A stretch of 7,489 nucleotides of DNA, taken from NCBI GenBank assembly GCA_900543035.1, contig UQPV01000068.1, positions 1 through 7,489 of the forward strand. Direction: 5' to 3'. Positions 1-6,588 of this stretch are shown here, piece by piece. Positions within the stretch are counted from its first letter, which is position 1. Each line of letters begins with the position of its first letter. This DNA is from an uncultured Solobacterium sp. GTDB lineage: Bacteria > Bacillota_I > Bacilli_A > Erysipelotrichales > Erysipelotrichaceae. The position numbers were made by a program, and so were the translations under genes. The notes under the pieces are model-generated. The model worked only from the letters and a program-made list of their open reading frames with translations, was not told where the DNA came from and did no database searches.

Positions 1-210
1 GAACATTTCCGTCATGGGATGACGGTCATCCAAGGATACGGCGCTTATTCCCATAAGCGTGTCTATATCTGCAAGACCGTGGTCTCCTCTTATGAAGTGC
101 ATGATGTGGTGATGTGTCTGCGCCAGGTGGATCCCGCCGTCATCATCAACACTTACCGGACCAACAGCTTTTACGGGCGGTTCTATCAGAAACCGATCGA
201 CGACATGTAA
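1..210 (+). CDS. YitT family membrane protein, C-terminal DUF2179 domain (5' end outside window)
   Basis: This is the last 69 codons of a gene that enters from the left edge; the frame is open from base 1, so the true start is outside the window. The visible part reads as the soluble C-terminal DUF2179 domain of YitT/YebE-type proteins. It has a GMTVIQGYGAYS segment (the usual 'RGvTvleGeGaYtg' turn), then a strand-helix-strand pattern (VYICKTVVSSYEVHDVVMCLRQVDP) and the ending FYGRFYQKPID. In full-length relatives this domain follows about five to six membrane helices, none of which can be seen here. The family is widespread in Bacillota as several paralogues per genome and its biochemical role is unknown. 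The stop TAA at 208-210 is followed at once by an intrinsic terminator, so this is the last gene of its transcript. It converges on the engB operon. The internal ATG at 19 is not the start. Family call fairly sure; function unknown. Confidence 0.85.
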   Translation, partial: EHFRHGMTVIQGYGAYSHKRVYICKTVVSSYEVHDVVMCLRQVDPAVIINTYRTNSFYGRFYQKPIDDM

Positions 211-236
211 CAGGGGCAGACGCTCCTGTTTTTCTT
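211..236 (+). terminator. Intrinsic terminator of the YitT-type gene
   Basis: CAGGGGC (211-217) pairs with GCTCCTG (222-228) to give a 7-bp stem with one G-U pair and an AGAC loop, followed by TTTTTCTT. It starts at the base after the TAA stop, the classic position for a Rho-independent terminator on the plus strand. Confidence 0.85.
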
Positions 237-245
237 ATGCCCATG

Positions 246-285
246 AAAAAAGACCGCTGCGGATATCAGATCCACACAGCGGTCT
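246..285 (-). terminator. Intrinsic terminator of the tig-lon-engB operon
   Basis: On the minus strand AGACCGCTG (285-277) pairs with CAGCGGTCT (259-251), a perfect 9-bp stem, followed by a run of T (complement of the A-run 246-251). The 17-base loop can form a small inner GGAT/ATCC stem. It begins 11 bases after the engB stop. There is no matching T-run on the plus strand, so it works mainly for the leftward operon. Together with the terminator at 211-236 it insulates two convergent transcripts within 75 bases. Confidence 0.88.
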
Positions 286-296
286 GTCGTTCATAT

Positions 297-890
297 TCAG
301 GATCGCCCTTCAAAGATCGGGATCAGGCATGCCCATACCTCATCGATCCCCTGTCCGTTTGCGGAAGAAAAAGCAAACAGTCTTTCATTCTCACGCAGCT
401 GCAGATCCTTACGGATCAGCGAAAGCTGATGCTGCAGCTTGGTCTTAGGCACTTTATCTGTCTTGGTGGCGACGATCACGATAGGCAGTTCAAAATAACG
501 GACATACTCCAGCATCGTATGATCATCTTCGCTCGGCATATGCCGGGAATCCACGAGGATGACCGCGCCTTTTTTCTGTTTCCGCTCATTGAAATACTCT
601 TCCATCATCGCCCCGAACTTCAGCAGCTGCTGCTTGGAGATGTTGGCATACCCATAGCCTGGAACATCGACGAACATGTAACGGTCATCCAGGTTGAAAA
701 AGTTCAGCAGCCTGGTCTTGCCTGGCGTATTTCCCACATAAGCGAGCTTGCGCCGCCCGCACATGGCGTTGATGAAGCTGCTCTTGCCGACATTTGAACG
801 GCCGGCCAGCACGATCTCAGGAAGATCTGTATCCGGCCATGAGCGGCTGTCCGGTGCCGAGATCACCAGCTCTGCCTTCTGAAACTGCAT
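297..890 (-). CDS. engB: EngB/YsxC/YihA ribosome-biogenesis GTP-binding protein
   Basis: EngB is a cytoplasmic TrmE-Era-class GTPase needed for late assembly of the 50S ribosomal subunit. At 197 aa it has the usual family length. All G motifs are visible: G1 P-loop GRSNVGKS (30-37), G2 in NTPGKTR with T55, G3 DVPGYG (75-80), G4 TKTDK (142-146) and G5 SSANGQG (175-181). The DVPGYGYA and NTPGKT signatures separate EngB from Era and Der. The ATG at 890-888 lies one base after the lon stop (TGAGATG on the coding strand). No strong SD is visible before it (only GGTG-like bases in the lon tail), which suggests that translation depends on ribosomes finishing lon. It is the last gene of the operon and is followed by a strong terminator. 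The lon-engB order is common in Bacillota and also occurs elsewhere. Function and start are both well supported. Confidence 0.97.
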   Translation of the reverse strand: MQFQKAELVISAPDSRSWPDTDLPEIVLAGRSNVGKSSFINAMCGRRKLAYVGNTPGKTRLLNFFNLDDRYMFVDVPGYGYANISKQQLLKFGAMMEEYFNERKQKKGAVILVDSRHMPSEDDHTMLEYVRYFELPIVIVATKTDKVPKTKLQHQLSLIRKDLQLRENERLFAFSSANGQGIDEVWACLIPIFEGRS

Positions 891-891
891 C

Positions 892-3213
892 TCAGCGCAC
901 CAGTGCCACGTCCAGCACCTGTGTCACACGCTCTACAGGCACGAACTCCATGGACTCCTTTACTGATTCCGGAATATCGTCGAGGTCCTTGACATTTCCC
1001 TTCGGGATGATGACGGTGGAGATGCCGCTGCGGTGTGCGGCAAGCGACTTCTCTTTCAGCCCGCCGATCGGCAGCACATTGCCGCGCAGCGTGACCTCTC
1101 CGGTCATCGCCACATCGCTTCTGACCGGCGTATCGCTGAGGCAGGACACCAGTGCCGTGGTCATCGTCACCCCGGCGCTCGGCCCATCCTTAGGCACTGC
1201 GCCCTCTGGCACATGGATATGGATGTCCGTCTTCTCAAAGATCTCGTTTTTGATCTTGAATCGTCCGGCGTTGGCCCGGATGTAATCCAGCGCGATCGAT
1301 GCGCTCTCCTTCATCACATCGCCAAGCTGCCCGGTCAATACCAGCTTGCCCTTTCCTTCGAATTTATTGACTTCGATCTGCAGGACATCGCCGCCAAATG
1401 ACGTATAGGCCAGACCGGTCACCGTACCGACCTGATCCTTCTTTTCCCGCTTGCCGTATTCGACCTTTTCATTGCCCAGCCATTCGCGGATCAGCTTCTT
1501 CGACACCTTGATGCTCTTCTTCTTATCCTTCAGGATGGCAAGCACCGTCTTGCGGCAGATGGTCGCGATCGTACGCTCCAGCTGGCGGACACCGCTTTCC
1601 CGCGTGTAATAACGGATCAGGTAAAGGATGCAGTCATCATCGAGCTTCAGCTGAGAAGGCTTCAGCCCGTTTTCTGCCACCTGCTTGGGGATCAGATGCT
1701 CTTTGGCGATATTCACCTTTTCCAGTTCCGTATAGGATGACAGTTCGATGATCTCCAAACGGTCGCGCAGCGCGGCCGGAATATTTTCCAGATAGTTCGC
1801 CGTTGCGATGAACAGAACCTTGCTCAGATCATAAGGCTCTTCGATGTAATGATCGGAGAACATGGCGTTCTGTTCAGGATCGAGCACCTCCAGCATCGCG
1901 CTGGCCGGATCACCCTTGTAATCGCTGGCCATCTTATCGATCTCATCGATCAGGAAGACCGGATTGAGCGTGCCTGCCTTCTTCATCGCCTGGATGAAGC
2001 GTCCCGGCATGCTGCCCAGATACGTGCGGCGATGTCCGCGGATCTCGCTTTCGTCACGGACGCCGCCCAGCGAGATCTTCACGAACTTGCGGTCAAGCGC
2101 GCGTGCGATCGATCTGGCAAGCGAGGTCTTACCGACGCCCGGAGGTCCGACCAGACAGATGATCGGCGCCTTGAGCGAATTGGTCATCTGCTTGACGGCC
2201 AGATATTCCAGGATGCGCTCCTTGACCTTCTTGAGCCCGTAATGATCCTCATCCAGAATGTCGCTGGCAGCCTGAAGGTCCTCGTTGTCCTTGGTCTCCT
2301 GCCACCACGGCAGTGCCATCAGCCAGTCGATATATGTCTTGATGACGCCGGTCTCCCCGCTTGCGGCAGGAAGCATCTCATAACGCGCGAGCTCTTCGCT
2401 CACCTTATCCTTGATGTTCTGCGGATACGGCTCTTCCGCAAGCCTGCGGCGGATGCTCTCCACATCCTTCTCTGTGTCTGCGACATCTCCCAGCTCTTCC
2501 TTGATGGCGCGCATCTTCTCACGCAGATAATACTCTTTCTGGCTCTCTTCAAGACGCTCTTTTACTTTTTCATTGATCTTGTTCTCGATCTCGCTGAGCT
2601 GCTTCTCATTCTGGATCTCCTGCAGCACCAGCGTCAGACGATCATTGATGCCGAGCGTCTCTAAGAATTCCTGACGCTTCTCCAATGAGAACGGAAACAT
2701 CTGTGCGATCTGATCAGAAAGCTGCTGTGCAGATACGCCCTTGGCCAGCTCCGTGATCATCTCTTTAGGCATATGCGCCGTCACGGCGTCCATGTCCTCG
2801 AACTGGCGCGCGATCATCCTGACCAGCGTCACCTCTTCCATCTCATCCTGCGTGATATCATTCAGGATGAGCGCGGAAGCGATCTGGCATCCGCCCTCAT
2901 CTGCAGCTGACTGCAGCTGAACACGGCTGAGGCCTCTGAATTTCACGCGCAGATAACCATCCAGACGGCGGATGTGACGGATCTCGCAAAGCGATCCTAC
3001 GCTGTACAGATCGCTGACTTCCGGATCCTCGATCGTCAGATCCTTCTGAGAGACCAGCACGACCCGGCGGTCAAACTGCTGACGGGCATCCTCGACCGCC
3101 CGCATGGATCTCTCGCGTCCTACATCGATGATGACCTCCTGATTGGGAAAAACGATGACGCCTCTGGTGCAGACCAGTGGTGCCCTAACAATTGTCTTTG
3201 ACTCGTTGTCCAT
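892..3213 (-). CDS. lon: ATP-dependent Lon protease (LonA type)
   Basis: Lon is a cytoplasmic hexameric AAA+ serine protease that unfolds and degrades misfolded and regulatory proteins. At 773 aa it is a full-length LonA. Residues about 7-200 form the N-terminal substrate-binding LON domain (PLVCTRGVIVFPNQ near its start). A charged, coiled-coil-prone region (about 200-280) leads into the AAA+ module with Walker A GPPGVGKT (356-363), Walker B VFLIDEID (419-426), sensor-1 region TAN (471-473), an arginine-finger candidate R485 and sensor-2 region GVRQLER (541-547). The protease domain (about 595-773) has the catalytic serine in KDGPSAG (S679) and lysine in GGLKEK (K722), the same numbers as in E. 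coli Lon. I chose the ATG at 3213 because AAAGGAG sits 8 bases upstream; an earlier ATG 12 codons upstream falls inside the tig-lon hairpin. LonB is excluded because there is no membrane segment and the long N-domain is present. No CIRCE or CtsR heat-shock operator was seen by eye. Confidence 0.98.
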   Translation of the reverse strand: MDNESKTIVRAPLVCTRGVIVFPNQEVIIDVGRERSMRAVEDARQQFDRRVVLVSQKDLTIEDPEVSDLYSVGSLCEIRHIRRLDGYLRVKFRGLSRVQLQSAADEGGCQIASALILNDITQDEMEEVTLVRMIARQFEDMDAVTAHMPKEMITELAKGVSAQQLSDQIAQMFPFSLEKRQEFLETLGINDRLTLVLQEIQNEKQLSEIENKINEKVKERLEESQKEYYLREKMRAIKEELGDVADTEKDVESIRRRLAEEPYPQNIKDKVSEELARYEMLPAASGETGVIKTYIDWLMALPWWQETKDNEDLQAASDILDEDHYGLKKVKERILEYLAVKQMTNSLKAPIICLVGPPGVGKTSLARSIARALDRKFVKISLGGVRDESEIRGHRRTYLGSMPGRFIQAMKKAGTLNPVFLIDEIDKMASDYKGDPASAMLEVLDPEQNAMFSDHYIEEPYDLSKVLFIATANYLENIPAALRDRLEIIELSSYTELEKVNIAKEHLIPKQVAENGLKPSQLKLDDDCILYLIRYYTRESGVRQLERTIATICRKTVLAILKDKKKSIKVSKKLIREWLGNEKVEYGKREKKDQVGTVTGLAYTSFGGDVLQIEVNKFEGKGKLVLTGQLGDVMKESASIALDYIRANAGRFKIKNEIFEKTDIHIHVPEGAVPKDGPSAGVTMTTALVSCLSDTPVRSDVAMTGEVTLRGNVLPIGGLKEKSLAAHRSGISTVIIPKGNVKDLDDIPESVKESMEFVPVERVTQVLDVALVR

Positions 3214-3221
3214 ATCGACCG

Positions 3222-3228
3222 CTCCTTT
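3222..3228 (-). promoter_or_regulatory. lon ribosome binding site, decides the start
   Basis: The minus strand reads AAAGGAG, then 8 bases, then ATG at 3213. This fixes the start at MDNESK and rejects the upstream in-frame ATG at 3249. The site lies only about 8 bases beyond the T-run of the upstream hairpin. Confidence 0.85.
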
Positions 3229-3236
3229 CAATTGGC

Positions 3237-3263
3237 AAAAAAGACGCACGAGCGTCTTTTTTT
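3237..3263 (-). terminator. Symmetric terminator-like hairpin between tig and lon
   Basis: A perfect 11-bp inverted repeat, AAAAAAGACGC (3237-3247) and GCGTCTTTTTT (3252-3262), encloses the loop ACGA. On the minus strand a GC-rich GACGC/GCGTC core is followed by six T, the form of an intrinsic terminator placed 2 bases after the tig stop. The plus strand has seven T, so it could act in both directions. Only 23 bases separate it from the lon ATG, too few for an independent lon promoter downstream of it. Either the terminator is leaky and sets a lower lon level, or lon starts from a promoter inside tig and the hairpin is a leader attenuator. The stem core is short, so partial read-through is plausible. 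Confidence 0.75.
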
Positions 3264-3265
3264 AC

Positions 3266-4543
3266 TTACTTACCTGCTGTTTCCTTGATAAGTTCCAACG
3301 CTTTACGCTGACGTAAGTCATAAGAAACCGCGTCATGGGAAATCAGGTTTCTCACCTGTTCGATCTGCATGCTGTACTGATCGGCAATGGCCTTCAGCTC
3401 AGCATCGATCTCCTCATCGCTGATCTCGAACTGCTCTGCCTCAGCGACTGCCTCCAGGACAAGGCGCACCCTTACCTTCTTCTCCGCATCCTGACGGACC
3501 TCAGCGCGGATCTTCTCCTCATCCTGTCCGGTTACCTGGGCAAACTGCTCCAGCGTGAAGCCCTGTGCGCTCAGACGCTGTGTGATCTCTCTGACCATCT
3601 CATCCGTCTCACGCTCGATCATCGCATCCGGGATCTCCACCTCTGCGTTGGCTACGACCTTCTCCAGCAGCTCATTGGTGAAGTTTTCCTCGTTCTCGCG
3701 ATCCTTGCGCTCGCTCAGGTTCTTCTTCACATATGCGCGGTAATCTTCCATTGTTTCCACGTCTTTGATCTTCGCCTCCTTGATCAGCTCATCATTGGCT
3801 TCCGGAAGCACTTTTGTCTTGATCTCGTGCACCGTCACCTTGAACACGACCGGCTGGCCAGCCAGCTCAGCGACCTGATAGTCTTCAGGGAAAGTGACGT
3901 TGATGTCTTTTGTTTCCTCTTTGGCCATGCCGATCAGCTGATCTTCGAAGCCAGGGATGAATGCGCCGGAACCGATCTCCAGCGGATAAGACTCAGCCTT
4001 TCCGCCGTCGAAAGCGACACCGTCCTTGAATCCTTCAAAATCGATGACCGCCGTATCTCCGCTCTCCACGTTGCCTTCCTCTTTAACGACCATATCGGCA
4101 TAACGCTGCTGCAGGCGCTCGACCTCTGCATCGATGTCCTTCTGCGTTACGCGCGTAGCCTTCTTCTTGATCGGAAGGCCCTTGTAATCGCCAAGCTTGA
4201 CTTCAGGCTTGACCGCACAGATGAACTTCAGGATGACTTTTTCCTCGTTGATCTCATCGATGCGCAGTTCAGGGCGGTCCACCAGCACGAGCTTGTGTTC
4301 TTCCACACCGTCACTGAGCACATCGTTCGCTACTGCCTCTACAGCATCCATTAAGATATTCTGCGCAGGAATCTGCTTTTTAATCAGTGCCGCCGGAGCC
4401 TGACCTTTGCGGAATCCTGGAATGTTGATGTTCTTCTTGATTTTGTTGAATGCCTTTTTCTGCGCCTGTTTCCAGTCTTCTCCTTCGACAGTCGCAACCA
4501 GTTCACCCGTTGACTTTTCTTTTAATTCCCATTTTGAACTCAT
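3266..4543 (-). CDS. tig: Trigger factor, ribosome-associated chaperone and peptidyl-prolyl isomerase
   Basis: Trigger factor binds the ribosome at the exit tunnel and shields nascent chains. The protein is 425 aa, normal for the family. The N-terminal ribosome-binding domain (about 1-115) carries the signature GFRKGQAP (43-50), which contacts the large subunit near L23. The FKBP-type PPIase domain spans about 155-242 (SGDTAVIDFEGF, IGSGAFIPGFEDQLIGM, VTFPEDY). The C-terminal helical chaperone arms follow (about 245-425), rich in Glu and Lys with no membrane segment. The start is ATG 4543, 7 bases after GGAGG. The ATG two codons upstream abuts the SD and is unlikely, and a third upstream ATG overlaps the previous gene. 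The gene begins 20 bases after the upstream hypothetical gene, so they are probably co-transcribed. In many Bacillota tig is next to clpX or clpP; here lon follows directly. Confidence 0.97.
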   Translation of the reverse strand: MSSKWELKEKSTGELVATVEGEDWKQAQKKAFNKIKKNINIPGFRKGQAPAALIKKQIPAQNILMDAVEAVANDVLSDGVEEHKLVLVDRPELRIDEINEEKVILKFICAVKPEVKLGDYKGLPIKKKATRVTQKDIDAEVERLQQRYADMVVKEEGNVESGDTAVIDFEGFKDGVAFDGGKAESYPLEIGSGAFIPGFEDQLIGMAKEETKDINVTFPEDYQVAELAGQPVVFKVTVHEIKTKVLPEANDELIKEAKIKDVETMEDYRAYVKKNLSERKDRENEENFTNELLEKVVANAEVEIPDAMIERETDEMVREITQRLSAQGFTLEQFAQVTGQDEEKIRAEVRQDAEKKVRVRLVLEAVAEAEQFEISDEEIDAELKAIADQYSMQIEQVRNLISHDAVSYDLRQRKALELIKETAGK

Positions 4544-4550
4544 GTTCATA

Positions 4551-4555
4551 CCTCC
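4551..4555 (-). promoter_or_regulatory. tig ribosome binding site, decides the start
   Basis: A strong GCAGGAGGT lies on the minus strand 7 bases before ATG 4543. The ATG at 4549 is only one base from GGAGG and too close to be used, so the protein begins MSSKWELKEK. Confidence 0.85.
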
Positions 4556-4563
4556 TGCATCTC

Positions 4564-5301
4564 TTATCCGAATGAGCATTCATGCCTGTTCAATAATAAT
4601 TCGCAATCTGCGTCCGGCGGCAATGCATGCTCCTGGAGGAAGCAGTCAAGATCGTCCTCTCTCTGCGCGGCGAGGAACACATGTTCCGCGACCGCCGCGG
4701 CGAGCATCAGACTCTCTGATTCATCTATATCCTCCGGCAGCCGCAAATATGCCTCCTGCATCAGCGTTTCGACACAGAGCGCCAAAAACGAGGGATCTTC
4801 GTGCTCGAACCACTCCCGCAGCTGTTCGACCGCCTGATGAACGCCATCGCTCTGTGAAGGCAGCGTCAGCGCACAGGGGACGAAACGGTATTCGAGCCCC
4901 TCACGTTCGACCGTGAACTCCTCGCTCACCGACTGCTCGATCAGCGCCTCGATCAGAAACGCCTTGACCCAGTCGCTGCGCACCGCATGAAGCGCTTCCC
5001 GCACCTCGTCCGCATAATTGCGAATATTACTTTTTCTCAGCTGTTCAACCGCCTGAAACTGCTCATCGATGGAACCCCTCAGCAAATCCCCAATATCTTC
5101 CACTGCGCTGCGGCGCGGCTTTTCCTGCGCGCGCAGCTCTGAACGGCAGAGGTTGTATTTCGTGATGATACGCTCCTCATCCTCTTTTGGAATATACGGC
5201 ATGGAGAGCTCCTCCTCCAGAAGCTTCATCGCCTCGGTGAAATCGCCCTTTTCCATTTCACTTTCCACACGTTTCAGAATCGTATCATAATAGCTGCTCA
5301 T
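4564..5301 (-). CDS. Helical hypothetical protein, possibly DUF3196-like, first gene of the tig operon
   Basis: I do not recognise a function. The 245-aa product is acidic, cytoplasmic in character (no signal peptide, no membrane helix) and predicted by eye to be nearly all alpha-helical. Residues 1-60 resemble a TPR-type helix pair (YDTILKRVESEMEKGDFTEAMKLLEEELSMP). Two helical blocks start with the same words, QAVEQLRKS (83-91) and QAVEQLREW (156-164), each followed by an acidic stretch and a hydrophobic helix (WVKAFLIEALIEQ, SFLALCVETLMQEAY), which suggests a repeated HEAT- or TPR-like unit. From memory the size, N-terminus and position resemble the DUF3196 group (Mollicutes/Erysipelotrichia), but I could not test this. 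The start is ATG 5301 with GGGAGG 4 bases upstream, about 22 bases from a predicted transcription start. Co-transcription with tig and lon suggests, by inference only, a role near translation or proteostasis, perhaps as a protein-binding scaffold. Confidence 0.85.
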   Translation of the reverse strand: MSSYYDTILKRVESEMEKGDFTEAMKLLEEELSMPYIPKEDEERIITKYNLCRSELRAQEKPRRSAVEDIGDLLRGSIDEQFQAVEQLRKSNIRNYADEVREALHAVRSDWVKAFLIEALIEQSVSEEFTVEREGLEYRFVPCALTLPSQSDGVHQAVEQLREWFEHEDPSFLALCVETLMQEAYLRLPEDIDESESLMLAAAVAEHVFLAAQREDDLDCFLQEHALPPDADCELLLNRHECSFG

Positions 5302-5329
5302 AGGTCCTCCCAGCGACTAAACATACAAT

Positions 5330-5358
5330 AATATAGCATACCTCAAACATTTCCGCAA
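5330..5358 (-). promoter_or_regulatory. Promoter of the hypothetical-tig-lon-engB operon
   Basis: On the minus strand there is TTGCGG (5358-5353; 3 of 6 consensus), a 17-base spacer, and TATATT (5335-5330; 5 of 6) preceded by an extended -10 TGC. Transcription would start near 5323, giving a leader of about 22 bases that contains the SD. It is the only clear promoter between the permease terminator (5391) and engB. A sigma-A housekeeping promoter fits. No HrcA or CtsR operator is visible around it. Confidence 0.7.
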
Positions 5359-5390
5359 TTCCTATTTCCCCAAATCGTTTCAGGCCGCAA

Positions 5391-5411
5391 GAAAAAGCAG
5401 CCGAAGCTGCT
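5391..5411 (-). terminator. Intrinsic terminator of the ABC exporter operon (UUCG loop)
   Basis: On the minus strand AGCAGC (5411-5406), loop TTCG and GCTGCT (5401-5396) form a stem closed by the very stable C(UUCG)G tetraloop, followed by TTTTTC. The first stem bases are the last two bases of the permease TAG stop, so stop codon and terminator overlap. Confidence 0.88.
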
Positions 5412-6588
5412 ATTTGGTAAAAATGATCCGCTCTGAATGGAACATCTGCGTGAGCACGAAGATGAGGATCGCCGTGTACAGCAGATTGCTGATGACACAG
5501 ACGCTCATGTTCACCAAGCTGAATGAAAAGGAGAAGATGCCGCTCATGCACTGCACGCTGCTGTACAGCGGGATCAGATACAGCGCCGTCTGCGTCTGCG
5601 CACTGCCGAACATCGACGTGACGCCGACCACCATCGCGATCATCATCAGCGGCAGCACGAGCGTCTGCGCCTCCTTGATCGTCTTGGCAAACGCGCTGAC
5701 GATCGAGATCAGGGCGATCAGGAACAGCACGGTGGACAAGATGACCAGACCGAGCATGATATAATCCGATGCCCCATAGACATTCATGTTGACCTCCATG
5801 CCGCCCATCAGCTTAGGCATGGACAACAAGATCCCCACCGTGGAAGAAAGCCCGCTGAGCAGCGCGATGATGGAGAGGGAAAAGATCTTTCCCAGCGCCA
5901 GTTCGCTGCGGCGGATCGGCGTAACCAGGATCGTCGCGATCGTTCCTCTTTCCTTTTCTCCGGCGATGGATTCCGGCGCGACCGCCATGCATCCCGAAAA
6001 CAGGAAGATCAAGATCAGCAGCGGCATCATCGACGCCATCGTCATGCCGGCTAGATCGCGGTCGTCGGCCAGGTCATAGCCTTCCTGCCCGCGGTTGATG
6101 TCAAAGCAGTTGGACAAGGCAGATTCATATTGATCCAGCATTCCCTGCACCTGCTCAAATGCGGCAGAGGAATCTGTGCTGGCGGAATTATAATATATCT
6201 CGATATTGGGCGCCGCTTCTCCCGCGGATACATCATATGCGCGCACGGCAGCATCGAAGTCCTGCGGGAAGACGATGAGCAGATCGATTTCCTCCTGCTG
6301 CACCGCATTCATCGCATCCGCCTGCTCATCCGCGCCGATCTCCTCCGTTTCCATGCCGGCCTGCGCAAACAGCTCACGCATCGAATCAGAGATCTCGACC
6401 GCCCGGATCGCCGGCTGGAAATCCTCCGTCACGTTGAGCTGAGAGCCCAGCGCATCGCCCATAAAACTGTATAAGATATAGATCATGAGCCCTGGCAGCA
6501 GCAGCGTCGTCAGACACATGCGTCCGTCCTTGAAAAACCTGGCCAGTTCCTTTTTCATGATCGTCCAGATCCCTTTACCCACGATCAT
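5410..6588 (-). CDS. natB: NatB-like ABC-2 type exporter permease
   Basis: Membrane subunit of an ABC exporter; about 392 aa. Layout: a short cytoplasmic start with IWTIMKKELARFFKDGR (7-23), TM1 (about 24-44), a large external domain (about 45-180), then five hydrophobic segments near 181-205, 232-256, 277-300, 307-327 and 360-381. Between TM2 and TM3 is the conserved cytoplasmic coupling stretch AGEKERGTIATILVTPIRRSEL (209-230), typical of NatB-type (COG1668-like) permeases. Two GSAQTQT/LIPLYSSVQ-like segments before the last helix also fit the family. The start is uncertain: ATG 6588 and GTG 6591 both overlap the ATPase end and have a weak AGGTG before them, while ATG 6558 would remove the conserved IWTI. 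I took 6588. Translation is probably coupled to the ATPase gene. The relatives in Bacillus subtilis export sodium, but the substrate here is unproven and could be a drug or peptide. Symbol given by family resemblance only. Confidence 0.9.
   Translation of the reverse strand: MIVGKGIWTIMKKELARFFKDGRMCLTTLLLPGLMIYILYSFMGDALGSQLNVTEDFQPAIRAVEISDSMRELFAQAGMETEEIGADEQADAMNAVQQEEIDLLIVFPQDFDAAVRAYDVSAGEAAPNIEIYYNSASTDSSAAFEQVQGMLDQYESALSNCFDINRGQEGYDLADDRDLAGMTMASMMPLLILIFLFSGCMAVAPESIAGEKERGTIATILVTPIRRSELALGKIFSLSIIALLSGLSSTVGILLSMPKLMGGMEVNMNVYGASDYIMLGLVILSTVLFLIALISIVSAFAKTIKEAQTLVLPLMMIAMVVGVTSMFGSAQTQTALYLIPLYSSVQCMSGIFSFSFSLVNMSVCVISNLLYTAILIFVLTQMFHSERIIFTK

Noticed and set aside
114..797. 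Open frame (227 codons) on the plus strand across the YitT end and engB
   Set aside because: It runs through two terminators and antisense to engB; both sense genes are firmly identified, so it is a shadow.
1849..2664. Open frame (271 codons) antisense to the lon AAA+ domain
   Set aside because: It mirrors strongly conserved lon codons, has no start signal and no family resemblance; a shadow frame.
3214..3249. 12-codon N-terminal extension of Lon
   Set aside because: The upstream ATG is within the hairpin and the AAAGGAG SD clearly points to ATG 3213, where the family's N-terminus begins.
3335..4354. Long open frame (339 codons) antisense to tig
   Set aside because: It lies wholly inside tig on the opposite strand, has no SD, and its Leu/Asp/Ile-rich, low-complexity translation is what the codon bias of an Glu/Lys-rich gene gives in reverse. 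No domain is recognisable.
4544..4579. 12-codon N-terminal extension of trigger factor
   Set aside because: It would overlap the previous gene and contain the SD; GGAGG with 7-base spacing selects ATG 4543.
4407..4916. Open frame (169 codons) antisense to the tig start and hypothetical gene end
   Set aside because: Arg/Pro/Ala-rich without domain or SD; both sense genes are better supported.
5301..5420. Heat-shock operators (CIRCE or CtsR type) for the chaperone-protease operon
   Set aside because: No TTAGCACTC-N9-GAGTGCTAA inverted repeat and no GGTCAAA tandem repeat is visible here or before lon.
5285..5551. Small minus-strand frame (88 codons) between permease and hypothetical gene
   Set aside because: It spans the permease 3' end, the UUCG terminator and the operon promoter in another frame and has no SD, so it is unlikely to be translated.
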